A DNA stretch of 64,000 nt from contig CAYUWG010000016.1 of NCBI GenBank assembly GCA_964448285.1, forward strand, positions 1 through 64,000, written 5' to 3'. Positions 1-9,077 of the stretch are shown here, piece after piece. A program made the position numbers and the translations under genes. Under the pieces are notes generated by a model, which saw only the letters and a program-made list of their open reading frames with translations, did not search any database and was not told the DNA's origin. The stretch comes from CAYUWG01 sp964448285. Lineage in GTDB: Bacteria > Bacteroidota > Ignavibacteria > SZUA-365. Numbering within the stretch: the stretch's first letter is position 1; each line of letters starts with the position of its first letter.

Positions 1-1363
1 TCCTCGCCCACGTCAGCCCGGCATTTGTCGTCACGCTGATTCCTCCATCACAGCTGACCAGCAACGTCTGGCCGTCATCCGGTTTGAATGCAAACGCATG
101 AATATCGACGTGGACGTATTTAGGATCATCATCGGCTCGTCGCCCGTCGCTCATAATTGCGAACGAAGTCCCCCCATTCGTGCTTCGATGCACTTCAAGC
201 CCTCCGAGAAAGATCATATTCGGATCGGTTGGCGATATGGCCATGGCAAAGTCATAGTACGCCTGACCGGTCGTGAAATTCGAAGCGATAGCGTTGACTT
301 TTCGCTCCCACGTATCGCCACTATTCGTCGATACCATGAACGCAAGGAAATCATTGTCCGAACTGGATACTCTGTTCTTGTTCATTGCAACGGCAGCGTA
401 AATCCTGTCCGGATTTGCTTTCGATATCCCCAAGAGAATTCGACCGCACGAGTCGGGCGCCGGGAAATTGTTTGTCAACCGTCGCCATTGGAATCGGCCA
501 CCCCCTGCATCGCTGGTATAAACACCATTTCCGGATGCACCTCGATCATCACCGATTGCTGCAAAGACCTTTACCGACGAACCAGGTTTGAAAACGACAT
601 CCGTGGCTGTACCGGTTAACGTTACTTGCCAAGTTTGTCCGCCATTAGTCGTTTTCTGTAAACCGGTCGTTGTCGCGACGAGAAGTGTGTCCGAGTGTGT
701 TGGGTTCACGGCAATGCGATGTACGCCGCCACCATTGAACGGAAGTAGTCGCCAGGAGTCTCCGCCATCCTCCGATTTCATAACCCCGACGCTCGAACTG
801 AAGATCGGCGTGCCATTTCCTCTTCCCGACTGGGAGAAATTCGTGAAGACATCCGGCTCACCTGTTCCGGCAAAAATGATGTTGGGATTATTCGGATCGA
901 CAGCAACCGCTGCACAGGCAGCGATGGGCATATTGTCGGTAACCGCTTTCCACTCCAAACCGAGATTCGTGGATTTCCATACTCCGCCATTCGCCGCAGC
1001 AGCATAGACGATATTCGTATTTACCGGATTGAACGCGATCCCGCGCATTCGGCCGCCATAATTCAGCGGACCTTGCTCGGTCCAGCTATTCAGCGCCGTC
1101 ATTGCGCTTTTGGAAAGTCCGGCATTTGCCGCGACCTTCTCAAACTCAGACCAGAGTTTCGCATGGATATCGATGTCAGGATTGCCATGAAGACGTTGCA
1201 GGTAGTATAGCTCGCGAATTCCCGGATGCTCGACTGCGTGCTTCTTCGATTTCGTGATGTTCAAGTGTTGCATCGGTTCCTGATCTATCCTGTTGAAGAG
1301 GAAAACGACCGGAATGGTAAACAGACCGATGAACAGCGGCAATATGGTTCGTATGGTTTTCAT
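1..1363 (-). CDS. Secreted beta-propeller (BNR/VPS10-like) protein, partial at window edge
   Basis: The minus-strand frame is open from the ATG at 1363 to base 1 (about 454 codons), so the C-terminus lies outside the window. The N-terminus (MKTIRTILPLFIGLFTIPVV) is a signal peptide or membrane anchor. After about 75 residues come propeller blades with repeated tags such as GGVWKSTN, MKSEDGGDSW, LQKTTNGGQTW and VYTSDAGGG, and a GPLNYGGRMRGIAFNP segment typical of the first blade of VPS10/Xyloglucanase-like propellers. Such proteins are exported cell-surface or extracellular proteins in FCB bacteria and often end in a T9SS sorting domain; here that end is not visible. Substrate unknown. The gene is divergent from the DUF2520 gene at 1600, with a 236 bp spacer that holds nothing else I recognise. 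Confidence 0.88.
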   Translation of the reverse strand, partial: MKTIRTILPLFIGLFTIPVVFLFNRIDQEPMQHLNITKSKKHAVEHPGIRELYYLQRLHGNPDIDIHAKLWSEFEKVAANAGLSKSAMTALNSWTEQGPLNYGGRMRGIAFNPVNTNIVYAAAANGGVWKSTNLGLEWKAVTDNMPIAACAAVAVDPNNPNIIFAGTGEPDVFTNFSQSGRGNGTPIFSSSVGVMKSEDGGDSWRLLPFNGGGVHRIAVNPTHSDTLLVATTTGLQKTTNGGQTWQVTLTGTATDVVFKPGSSVKVFAAIGDDRGASGNGVYTSDAGGGRFQWRRLTNNFPAPDSCGRILLGISKANPDRIYAAVAMNKNRVSSSDNDFLAFMVSTNSGDTWERKVNAIASNFTTGQAYYDFAMAISPTDPNMIFLGGLEVHRSTNGGTSFAIMSDGRRADDDPKYVHVDIHAFAFKPDDGQTLLVSCDGGISVTTNAGLTWAR

Positions 1364-1599
1364 GTGTACTCGATAGTGATAATTGAATTCGTCTTCGTCT
1401 GTGGGCGTTCACCCAAAGGTAGGGTATTTGATCGGCGTTCTCGCTGCGTATTCGAACACCAAGTTTCGAAATAAAGATAGACTCAGTATGGCTAAAAGGC
1501 AATCCAAAACATCCTCACTCGAACTTTCCTCATGTGGATTGTTCACGCATGTTTGATTATCTATACTCTCAGAGATTTCTCACAGACAGAGACTGAAAC

Positions 1600-2421
1600 A
1601 TGACATCACCAGCACCCTTTCACCCCCAGATATCCATAGTCGGTTTAGGAAAAGTCGGGAGAAACCTCGCGCGATATTTCCACCATCGCGGCTTGTCCCT
1701 CGCAGCCTTGGTAACGCGTTCTGCGCCGGTGCAGGATATTCCGGCAGTCGTTCAATCGATGCGCCTTCAGGAAATCCCGCAAGCGACGGACTTGATCATT
1801 CTCTGTTTACCGGAAGCTCAAATCGAACAGACTGCGATAGCGCTTTCGAAAATTGATTTGAAGAAGGATACCGTCATCGCGCATACGTCCGGAATTTCAA
1901 GCTCGGAATCACTCACTGCCCTCTCCAACATTTCCTCGATCGTCGGTTCATTTCATCCGATACAGTCGTTCGATCAGCCCGATATGGATCTTCACTATCT
2001 CGATGGGATTGCCTGCGGGATTGAAGGTTCAAGTGAGTTTCTCAGTAGAGCAACTTCGCTCTGTGAAACGTTGGGTTGGAAACCACTTGTCGTTCAGAAA
2101 GAGCAAAAGACACTTTACCATGCAGCATGTGTGTTTGCTGGGAACTTCGTTTCGGAAATTCTATCAACGGCCACTGCTCTTTTCCAACGTGTAACACAAG
2201 ATCCTCATCCCGAATCAGCGTTGCTCCCAATGGTAAGGAAAATCGTGGAGCAGCTCGAGCGGGAAGGCTCTATCACCCTCACAGGTCCTGCATCCAGAAA
2301 AGATCGTGATGCCATTCGCCGTCATGTCGAATCACTCGAAGGTGTTGACGAGAATCTTTCCAAGCTCTACCGCGCCATTTCAGAATCGATAATCGCCAGC
2401 TCTGAGCGCCACACCCGATGA
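1600..2421 (+). CDS. DUF2520 / Rossmann-like NAD(P)-binding oxidoreductase
   Basis: 273 aa. An N-terminal Rossmann fold starts at about residue 10 (ISIVGLGKVGRNLARYF, a GxGxxG variant), followed by a segment with LVTRSAP and a second strand LIILCLPEAQIE, as in ProC/F420-dependent NADP reductase-like proteins. The middle has VGSFHPIQSF, a hallmark of the DUF2520 family (domain DUF2520 C-terminal to a Rossmann-like domain), then an all-helical C-terminal half with AGNFVSEIL. Length is typical for the family. Physiological substrate is unknown; related proteins are annotated only as putative oxidoreductases. It is monocistronic on the plus strand between two minus-strand units and is cytosolic. 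ATG at 1600 is preceded by no strong Shine-Dalgarno sequence. Confidence 0.85.
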   Translation: MTSPAPFHPQISIVGLGKVGRNLARYFHHRGLSLAALVTRSAPVQDIPAVVQSMRLQEIPQATDLIILCLPEAQIEQTAIALSKIDLKKDTVIAHTSGISSSESLTALSNISSIVGSFHPIQSFDQPDMDLHYLDGIACGIEGSSEFLSRATSLCETLGWKPLVVQKEQKTLYHAACVFAGNFVSEILSTATALFQRVTQDPHPESALLPMVRKIVEQLEREGSITLTGPASRKDRDAIRRHVESLEGVDENLSKLYRAISESIIASSERHTR

Positions 2422-2479
2422 AGTATTTCGGTTAAACCTGCGAACGATAACGCGTTACCATGACCACTTCGTCCAATCA

Positions 2480-3610
2480 TCAGCGTGATGTGGGTATTGA
2501 ATGGATCAGGTGCAAAAACTTTTCGCGCTCCCTTTCCCAGAGGAAGTTCGTTCGAACTTCAATACATCGATGCCGATGCTTTGCACGACTTTCCTCATTG
2601 AGCATCGATCGAATGGCCGCCACAAGTTCATGCTCACTTTCAGGATTTACCGTGAGACCGACACCATATCCAGTGATAACGCTTGCTATCTCCGGAAAGG
2701 CGCTTCCGATCACAGGCACGCCGGCGACGATGTACTCGAACAGCTTATTAGGAAGTGAGTTGTAATAGCTTTCACCGAAATTCTCAATGATGCAAAGACC
2801 GATGTCCGCGGAGGCAGTCCATGGGAGCACATCAATCGAAGGTACTGCCGGAATGTGATGGACACGCTGCTCGATACCAAAGCGCTGCGCTTCAAGAAAG
2901 ACCTCGCTCGTAAGAATACCATCTCCAAGAAATACGAGGTGAGAGTTATCGAAATACCGGATCGCGTTGACAGCGAGAATCGCTCCTCGACCAACTTGAA
3001 GACCACCCTGAGAAAGCAGAATGATCTCGTCAGCGGGGATAGCGAGCGTCTCTCGTATTCGGTTTGAGGATTCACTGACGATCTCATTCGGATAATTCTT
3101 GAGCACGTGCACAGGGATATCGCGAAAGCGTTCCGCGACGAGTTTTCCTATCGCAGCATTGACAGTCGTTATCGCCCACGCATTGCGTGCATAGTGGCGT
3201 TCGACAAGATTCCAGAAGCGCTGAACGATCGTTCGATGTTTCAATGCAGCAATCGAAGTATAAAGCTCACGCGAATCGTAAATCAGCTTGGTGCCAATCG
3301 CCTTCGACGCGCGACCAGCGACCGGAAGCGAATACAAATCTGAAGCGATGTACGCATCAGCAGCCAACGAAGTCGCGAGTGATGTGCCTTCCATCCAGAA
3401 AGCATGGAGTGAAAATCGCAGCGATTCCTCATCGGCCATCGCAAGCTGCTGAACGTGAGCACCACAATACTCGAATTGCAGCGCGCGATGATGCAATGTC
3501 ACGGCATGTATCTCAAATTCCTCTGAAAGAGTTCGAATGAAACGCGTCGCACGGGAATCTTTCGTGATGTCCCCGACAAAGGTCAGGCAGATTTTTCTCC
3601 GCCCCGTCAT
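2480..3610 (-). CDS. Glycosyltransferase family 4-like (GT-B fold)
   Basis: 376 aa. The N-terminal half resembles the acceptor-binding domain of GT4 enzymes (KICLTFVGDITKDSRATRFI; IYDSRELYTS at about residue 113). The C-terminal half carries the nucleotide-sugar domain with LLSQGGLQVGRGA (the usual 'xxGxxxxxKG' position), LVFLGDG, and the donor-site segment SLPNKLFEYIVAGVPVIGSAFPEI, equivalent to the E-x7-E region of GT4. No signal peptide, so it is cytosolic or membrane-peripheral and would use an activated sugar to extend a glycan or lipid-linked saccharide. It is the last gene of the operon that begins at 7913, only 4 bp after the PorV-like gene, which suggests that it modifies a surface glycan related to the exported proteins. 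Sugar and acceptor cannot be told from the sequence. Confidence 0.85.
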   Translation of the reverse strand: MTGRRKICLTFVGDITKDSRATRFIRTLSEEFEIHAVTLHHRALQFEYCGAHVQQLAMADEESLRFSLHAFWMEGTSLATSLAADAYIASDLYSLPVAGRASKAIGTKLIYDSRELYTSIAALKHRTIVQRFWNLVERHYARNAWAITTVNAAIGKLVAERFRDIPVHVLKNYPNEIVSESSNRIRETLAIPADEIILLSQGGLQVGRGAILAVNAIRYFDNSHLVFLGDGILTSEVFLEAQRFGIEQRVHHIPAVPSIDVLPWTASADIGLCIIENFGESYYNSLPNKLFEYIVAGVPVIGSAFPEIASVITGYGVGLTVNPESEHELVAAIRSMLNEESRAKHRHRCIEVRTNFLWEREREKFLHLIHSIPTSR

Positions 3611-3614
3611 CGCT

Positions 3615-4517
3615 TCAAAGAACGATGTTCAGTGCAATCGTGTGAGACGTGCCGAAGCTCTCTAAAAACGGAACGAAAGAATAATCGAATCGCAGTAGTG
3701 AGTAGGAAGCGCCGATGCCAAGGGACACGTTCTTCAAATCATAATTATGCTGATATCCCAACCTGAGAAAGAACATCTCCGAATAATCGACTTCGGCGCC
3801 AATATGGAGATGCGTGCTTCCTTTGAAAAAGGAAACTCCGTCGGTAGCGAGACGCAACGTTCCGTTGGTCCATGGAAAAGCGGTCGAGTATGATACTCCG
3901 TATCGCGCATGTGCCGGAAGCTCTGATGCCACGGATCTTAACTCGGACATTGAACCGAGATTCTGCAACGAGATGCCAATGACGATTCCCGTCAAATCAC
4001 CTTCAGTGAAAGGCGTCAGCGTCACTCCGAAATCGAAGGCATAGCCATCAGCGACGTCAACAAAAATTTTCTCGAAGAGATACTTCGCCGTCAATCCGAA
4101 TGCGAGGTCATCCGAGATATGGAACGATGCGGTCAAACCGGTGGAGAAATTGCTTGCGGTGAATGTTCCATCTGCCGGGCCGGGTTTTTCTCGCGCTTCG
4201 ATATCATCGACGCTTGCGTACGACGCATGAAAACCGAGCGACCACGATTCAAGCGGAACGACTGCACCGATGTATTGCCCTGAAACGTCCTGCACCCACT
4301 GGTTGTGCATCAACGCGATCGATGCCTTACGAGCCGATGCTGGAAGCGCAGGGTTGTAATACATCGAAAATCCATCACTGAAACCAGCAACTCCGGACTC
4401 ACCCATCGCGATGTTGCGCGCCCCGACGCCGCGCTTTAAAAACGTCAACCCGGTTTCCGCTGTTTGCGCTGATGCGCACATCGACGCAATGATGAAAAGA
4501 AGCAACGTGGGTTTCAT
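3615..4517 (-). CDS. PorV/PorQ-like outer-membrane beta-barrel protein (copy 1)
   Basis: 300 aa with a signal peptide (MKPTLLLFIIASMCASAQ). The start of the mature protein has the family signature FLKRGVGARNIAMGESGVA followed by SMYYNPALPA, as in PorV/PorQ (UPF0164) proteins, and the rest is made of alternating amphipathic strands ending in an aromatic/hydrophobic C-terminus (HTIALNIVL), as expected of an outer-membrane barrel. PorV shuttles T9SS cargo from the translocon to the attachment complex; PorQ-like paralogues are less well defined. The start codon follows directly on the stop of the upstream paralogue (4518). Together the two copies sit between an exported propeller protein and a glycosyltransferase, which supports a role in export or surface anchoring. 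Confidence 0.82.
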   Translation of the reverse strand: MKPTLLLFIIASMCASAQTAETGLTFLKRGVGARNIAMGESGVAGFSDGFSMYYNPALPASARKASIALMHNQWVQDVSGQYIGAVVPLESWSLGFHASYASVDDIEAREKPGPADGTFTASNFSTGLTASFHISDDLAFGLTAKYLFEKIFVDVADGYAFDFGVTLTPFTEGDLTGIVIGISLQNLGSMSELRSVASELPAHARYGVSYSTAFPWTNGTLRLATDGVSFFKGSTHLHIGAEVDYSEMFFLRLGYQHNYDLKNVSLGIGASYSLLRFDYSFVPFLESFGTSHTIALNIVL

Positions 4518-5510
4518 TTAAAAACTCAGTGCGAATGAAAGAACGTGCGTTGCTGTTGGCGCCACCGGTTCGAAGATGAGCGCATAACTGATCATCGGGA
4601 GGAACACGCCGGCAGGTTGCGCAACGGTCATCCCGAGCGAAGGTCGTGCATCGATTCCATTGGAGCTAAGGTCCACTCGCTCGATTCCCGCCCTGAGGGT
4701 CAGTTGCTCGACGATACGATACTCTCCTCCTACACGAAGAAGGATCGTCTCACCATCCCAGAGTTCGACGTCTGCTGCAGCCGTTGCATCCTGATCCTGC
4801 GAAACGTAAGAACCACCGACGCGAAGAATGCGCGCGAATGAGTTTTCCGTTGTGTTGCCATTCTGAGGTCCGTAGAGTTGACCTGTGTCCCACTTGTATT
4901 TTGTCAGAAGTTCCTGAGCTACAACCGCGACGTGGATGTTTGGCGTGATGCTGTAGAGAATCCCGATATCGACGCCGAACCCCGATGAGGTCACGTCTTT
5001 GTAAAGTCCGGAATGATAGAACTTGATATTGAATCCGGCAGCGAATTTCTCGCTGAATTTATTTCCGAAGTTGAGGTAGAACTGATTCTCGAAGACGCTT
5101 AGGATTTCCGTCTTGAATCCATCGCTGTCATAGCCTTGAATGTTTGCATCACCTGCATTTATCCAACCAACCGAAATACCTGCGACGGAAACCAATTCCC
5201 GCTCCATCGTGCCGGGGATTCTTTTTCCATACAGAGGAAGACTTTGTGTATAGCTGACTTGATTGAGCTGTCTGTCGAGGGCGAGAAAGGAGTACGATCC
5301 ATAGAGAACATTCCCTTCTTGAAAGGGAGTTAAGGCAGGATTGTAATGAGAGGATATGAGACCATGCGGCACAGCTGTCAACGCATTACCCATGCCCATA
5401 CCTCTCGCTCCAAAGCCCATTCTCGAAAACGCGCCCGCGGTGCCGCCGGGCTGTGCGAGAGCGCTGAATGACAAAACAACGCTGAGAATGAGAGTTGAAA
5501 ATTTCCTCAT
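4518..5510 (-). CDS. PorV/PorQ-like outer-membrane beta-barrel protein (copy 2)
   Basis: 330 aa, signal peptide MRKFSTLILSVVLSFSALAQ, then GGTAGAFSRMGFGARGMGMG and SSHYNPALTPF, the same N-terminal signature as the downstream neighbour. The body is rich in amphipathic strands with patterns such as SEKFAAGFNIKFYHSGLY and GFGVDIGILYSI, and the C-terminus HVLSFALSF ends on Phe as in many outer-membrane barrels. Sequence similarity to copy 1 is restricted to the fold-defining motifs, so this is an old pair and not a recent duplication. The ATG overlaps the TGA of the upstream gene (5507-5510), implying translational coupling. Whether it acts as PorV, PorQ or another UPF0164 protein cannot be decided here. 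Confidence 0.82.
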   Translation of the reverse strand: MRKFSTLILSVVLSFSALAQPGGTAGAFSRMGFGARGMGMGNALTAVPHGLISSHYNPALTPFQEGNVLYGSYSFLALDRQLNQVSYTQSLPLYGKRIPGTMERELVSVAGISVGWINAGDANIQGYDSDGFKTEILSVFENQFYLNFGNKFSEKFAAGFNIKFYHSGLYKDVTSSGFGVDIGILYSITPNIHVAVVAQELLTKYKWDTGQLYGPQNGNTTENSFARILRVGGSYVSQDQDATAAADVELWDGETILLRVGGEYRIVEQLTLRAGIERVDLSSNGIDARPSLGMTVAQPAGVFLPMISYALIFEPVAPTATHVLSFALSF

Positions 5511-7099
5511 TGCAACACGATCACCTTCGCCCAGGAGTCAGCATCGCCTGTCTTCACCTGGATGTAGTACAATCCGTTCGCTGCTTGCTTTCCATTGTCG
5601 TCTTTGCCGTCCCAAATCTCATCCTGGTCTGCTTGTCCCGCTCGCGGCGCGTTTTGCAGAATCGTTCGAACCGGCATCATCGAATAATCATAAACCTTGA
5701 TCGTGACTGAACCGGAGCCATTCGGTCTGTAACGGATTCTGCAGACCTCATCATCTGGTGAGAATGGATTCGGATACGCATAGACTTCACTCCCGGATTG
5801 CAGCGGTTGAGCCGCACGGAAGATCGTCCACGAACTGCCGAAAGAATTTCCCGGCGAGTCCGTCGTTTTCATCATGCCGTCGGCGTTCGCTACCCAGAGA
5901 GTGTTTTCTTGCGAAGCAATCGCGTAACACGCCGGATCGGTTGACTGAGTGCGTGAGGCTCGATCGACGAACACTGAATGCTGCGACCACGTTATGCCGC
6001 CATCGTCGGAACGAAAGATGCCAGAGTTCGTCGCGGCATAGACAATCGAGTCTTTGAAACCGAAGTTGTGTGTGAACTCCCCTCGCAAAGCCGTTTTCCA
6101 GGTTTGTCCTCGATTCGTCGTGAAGCTCACTCCGCGATATTCTTTCGGATCCAATGCGTTAATCGTCGAAGCCCACACGTATTCTCTTCCGCCGATGAAA
6201 TTCCTTCCCAACGCGACGACGAAATTTCCTGTGATCGGTTGAGTTTGATTCGAATAGGAAAATCGTCTCCATGAACGACCGCCGTTTGAAGTGAAGTTCA
6301 CTCCTCCTGCCGTTCCAACCCAGATCGTTGAATCGTCCAACGCCAGCACGGAAAAAACGCGATGATTCAAATGTCCCCGCATTCCTTTCGTCGTACCGGC
6401 AGCATTCCAAAAATCGCTTCGATCCACCGGCGAGAGATCGAACTGCAGCGTGTCCGTGATGGCAATGGAATCGAGAAAATCCGGTGGGAGAACGACAAGC
6501 GAAAAGGTCTTCCCCCCGTCGGTGCTTTTCCTCAATCCACCGGCGAAGCTGGCAGTCCATACAGCGGAGGATGTCACAGCGATGTCATAGCTGATGTTGT
6601 TGATATCCGTTGTCACTGCAAGAGCCTTCAAGATATTCTGGCCATACTGAACGAAGTAAGTCGTATCACCGCTTTTCTCCATCGGCTGATCGATGCGCTG
6701 CCAGGTTCTCCCGCCATCGTTTGAATACGCAAGGCCCAATCCTCTTGGCAAGCGCGTTCCCGGTTCAACCTCGAAAGAACCTGCAAGTGAAGCCCAGAGT
6801 GTCGAGCCATGCCTGTCGAGAGCTGCGATGTCTTCGAGATCGAACGGCGCGGACGACCCGAAGTGATTCCACGTTGCACCGCCGTCGAGAGTTTGGTCAA
6901 GGCCTTTGCTTCCACCGATCCATACGGTATCACCATTGACGAGAATCTCGACCGCTCCGTTGCTCAATGGTTGTGATGCGGATTCGGTGACGGACATCTC
7001 CGCTTTCTGTAAACGATATCCGTGTTCGGAAATCTGCGCGAGTGCTTCACCATACATTCCTGCACAGAGGAAGAAAACAAAGAATCCCTTTCTGATCAT
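5507..7099 (-). CDS. Secreted BNR-type propeller protein with FlgD-like / T9SS-type C-terminal domain
   Basis: 530 aa. Signal peptide MIRKGFFVFFLCAGMYGEALAQ. Residues about 50-420 carry propeller blades (GGSKGLDQTLDGGATWNHFG, YSNDGGRTWQRID, RKSTDGGKTFSL, FTSNGGRSWRRF, FRSDDGGITWSQH, MMKTTDSPGNSF). From about residue 440 comes VYAYPNPFSPDDEVCRIRY, then VTIKVYDYSMMPVRTI and EIWDGKDDNGKQAANGLYY, a FlgD-Ig-like domain ending IQVKTGDADSWAKVIVLQ. This arrangement is typical of T9SS cargo or of FlgD_ig-tailed surface proteins. It lies 1 bp after the lipoprotein gene and overlaps the PorV-like gene by 4 bp, so the barrels downstream are likely to work with it. Ligand unknown. Confidence 0.85.
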   Translation of the reverse strand: MIRKGFFVFFLCAGMYGEALAQISEHGYRLQKAEMSVTESASQPLSNGAVEILVNGDTVWIGGSKGLDQTLDGGATWNHFGSSAPFDLEDIAALDRHGSTLWASLAGSFEVEPGTRLPRGLGLAYSNDGGRTWQRIDQPMEKSGDTTYFVQYGQNILKALAVTTDINNISYDIAVTSSAVWTASFAGGLRKSTDGGKTFSLVVLPPDFLDSIAITDTLQFDLSPVDRSDFWNAAGTTKGMRGHLNHRVFSVLALDDSTIWVGTAGGVNFTSNGGRSWRRFSYSNQTQPITGNFVVALGRNFIGGREYVWASTINALDPKEYRGVSFTTNRGQTWKTALRGEFTHNFGFKDSIVYAATNSGIFRSDDGGITWSQHSVFVDRASRTQSTDPACYAIASQENTLWVANADGMMKTTDSPGNSFGSSWTIFRAAQPLQSGSEVYAYPNPFSPDDEVCRIRYRPNGSGSVTIKVYDYSMMPVRTILQNAPRAGQADQDEIWDGKDDNGKQAANGLYYIQVKTGDADSWAKVIVLQ

Positions 7100-7100
7100 G

Positions 7101-7913
7101 CTATCGAACTACTATCGTATGAATGACAACGTCGCTTGAAAGATTACTGAGGTCGAAGGCCTGAAACTCAAATCGATAGGTTCCTTTTTGCGATGTCGAG
7201 GGAAGTTGGATGTCGAGGGAATAGGTTCCATCATTCGCTCGAAGATCACCCTTCGTTCCGTCATCGACAAGGATAAAAGGATTCCCTGAAGAGGGTATGC
7301 CGCTTGGGTGAAAGCTGTTGAAGAGCACACGCTTGATATCCGCTTGTCCGCTGTTGTCCCGGACACATGCTGCGATCTTTATTACAACTATTCCCGATTG
7401 AGGAAGGTCAACGGTATCCGGCGCGGTGATGCCGCAAATGAATGGAGGACTGCTTCCGTAAATCACGGTAATCTTCGTAAAAATTCTTTCGCTGGCTCCG
7501 CCGCTGTTGTCAGTGCCTTGCACTTCAACGCGATAGTCACCAACGTCACCACGCTTGATAGGCACCTTCACAGTCCCACGGAATGTAGAGCCGCTCGTTC
7601 GCGAGAGCGAGCCGCGGACAATCTCGTTGTCCCTTCCATCGACAAGCACACGCATCGAGATGTCTGAGAGCGATGCATTCGACTCTATCGCTTCTGCCTG
7701 TGCCGACAATGTGAGATGGATGAGATCCTCAGGCCTCTTCTCTGTTCCAGGTAGAACGGAAATCGAATCCGTATCGAAAATGTATCCGTTCAGCGTAAGT
7801 GAACGAAAGGATATTCGATCATTCGGAAGACTGGGATCGATGACCGTGGTGTCATCACTGCACGCAAAGAAAAAGGATGAGAGGAGGAGAACGGAAACGA
7901 ATCGGAAAGTCAT
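7101..7913 (-). CDS. Putative lipoprotein, first gene of the PorV operon
   Basis: 270 aa. The N-terminus MTFRFVSVLLLSSFFFACSD has a lipobox-like end (F-F-A-C), predicting lipidation at Cys18. The mature part contains two Ig-like or 'NEW/choice-of-anchor X' style beta domains: RGDVGDYRVEVQGTDNSGGA at about residue 125 and DGTKGDLRANDGTYSLDI followed by GTYRFEFQAFDLS near the end; the 'DDGTKGDxxxNDGxYS' pattern is common in secreted FCB proteins. It lacks a T9SS tail, fitting a periplasmic or outer-membrane-anchored lipoprotein. It is the first gene of a five-gene operon, followed after 1 bp by the propeller protein. Function unknown. Confidence 0.78.
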   Translation of the reverse strand: MTFRFVSVLLLSSFFFACSDDTTVIDPSLPNDRISFRSLTLNGYIFDTDSISVLPGTEKRPEDLIHLTLSAQAEAIESNASLSDISMRVLVDGRDNEIVRGSLSRTSGSTFRGTVKVPIKRGDVGDYRVEVQGTDNSGGASERIFTKITVIYGSSPPFICGITAPDTVDLPQSGIVVIKIAACVRDNSGQADIKRVLFNSFHPSGIPSSGNPFILVDDGTKGDLRANDGTYSLDIQLPSTSQKGTYRFEFQAFDLSNLSSDVVIHTIVVR

Positions 7914-7940
7914 ACGTGCGAAGGTGATAAAGTATGAAGA

Positions 7941-7972
7941 AGCCGGGGCACTCAGAGGTGACTGCCCCGGCT
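7941..7972. terminator. Strong GC-rich hairpin between the lipoprotein and protease units
   Basis: A perfect 10 bp stem (agccggggca / tgccccggct) with a 12-base loop. There is no long T-run on either side (minus side reads TTCTTC), so it is either a weak intrinsic terminator or an mRNA-stability hairpin in the leader of the 7913 operon. The rest of the 151 bp spacer 7914-8064 shows nothing else except an oligo-T tract near 8050-8060. Confidence 0.5.
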
Positions 7973-8064
7973 TACAATCACACTATCAAGGAGGCAGTAC
8001 AAACATAGACACTCAGCCATCCAAAGTCAATCAAAGAAGCCGGTTTAGAAATTTTTTTTCTTAA

Positions 8065-9075
8065 TCAGAGGAAAAAGACCGGAGCAGGTGCAATGCAAAC
8101 CAGGAACATAAACGGTGCTGATAATCCCAGGAGCATACGATTTGAATCCAGTTTTTCCTCTATCAAAACCGGAGGATGATCGACTTTCATCAGGAGTATC
8201 ATGACACCCCAAAATATCCATCCTGGCCAGAATATCTGATGAAACCATGGATATTCATCAAGAAATACACCGAGAAAGAACTCAAAACCGACCAACTCAA
8301 GGATAATTGGGAGCACGGATATGATCCCAGTAGCTAACAACGTTCCAACTGTAATTCTGGCTACAATTCCATGTTTTTCACCGAAAACTGCGTAAAGAAC
8401 ATGGCCGCCATCTAACTGGCCTGCCGGAATCAAGTTCAATGCAGTGACAAGAAGCCCAAACCATCCGGCTATAAGCAGTGGATAGTGGTACATCTCTGTC
8501 ATAGGAGGAACGTATGCTCCAAATGGAGAAATCAGCGTTCCCAAGAAGGAATACAGTAGCGGATTTCCAAATGCTAACGCCGGGCCTTCCAGAGTCGGAT
8601 CGGCGTGAATCGAGAAATCGTAATGCGGGTGGATCTGCACGATGAAGTTTGCATCCGGTAAATTCATAAAACCGATCACGAGAACGATGACGCTTGCAAT
8701 GAACCCTGCGATTGGACCAGCTATACCGATATCGAAAAGCGCTGCTCGTGAGGTAATCGGTGCGCGTGTTCGAATGACAGCACCGACCGTTCCGAAATTT
8801 ATGAGCCATGGTATCGGTGGAAATGGCGTGTAGTATGGAAGGCTCACATCAACACTGTGGTACCGTGCTGCAAAGTAATGGCCGAATTCATGACAACTGA
8901 GAATGAACAGCAACGGAATACTGTACTGCATCCCGATACCGATCCGGCTCAAGTCGAATTCGTTTTGCCAAATCATTCCGGCTACTGTTGTCGTTCCTAA
9001 GGTCACAATGAAAAGCAAGACATGCTTCGTGATCTCCCATCCCGTATGATGACCAAACCGAAATATGCGGCTCAT
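8065..9075 (-). CDS. Site-2 protease family membrane zinc metalloprotease
   Basis: 336 aa, several membrane segments. The catalytic motif HEFGHYFAARYH (HExxH) is at about residue 63 inside a hydrophobic segment (PLLFILSC), and the third zinc-binding region NLIPAGQLDGGHVLYAVFG (NPDG-like, here LDGG) is at about residue 220, both as in the S2P/M50 family. Such enzymes cut transmembrane proteins within the bilayer. The start at 9075 is preferred over GTG at 9081 because a GGGGAG sequence lies 5 bases upstream of the ATG. It follows the HAD phosphatase by a few bases of overlap or less and is the last gene of the pur/psd operon. No PDZ domain is visible, so it resembles the short M50 'YdiL/Rip3-like' group and not RseP. 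Confidence 0.88.
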   Translation of the reverse strand: MSRIFRFGHHTGWEITKHVLLFIVTLGTTTVAGMIWQNEFDLSRIGIGMQYSIPLLFILSCHEFGHYFAARYHSVDVSLPYYTPFPPIPWLINFGTVGAVIRTRAPITSRAALFDIGIAGPIAGFIASVIVLVIGFMNLPDANFIVQIHPHYDFSIHADPTLEGPALAFGNPLLYSFLGTLISPFGAYVPPMTEMYHYPLLIAGWFGLLVTALNLIPAGQLDGGHVLYAVFGEKHGIVARITVGTLLATGIISVLPIILELVGFEFFLGVFLDEYPWFHQIFWPGWIFWGVMILLMKVDHPPVLIEEKLDSNRMLLGLSAPFMFLVCIAPAPVFFL

Positions 9076-9077
9076 CC

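Noticed and set aside
98..1007. Plus-strand frames of 173 and 139 codons
   Set aside because: They lie opposite a minus-strand frame of 454 codons with clear propeller motifs and a signal peptide; the plus-strand translations show no motif.
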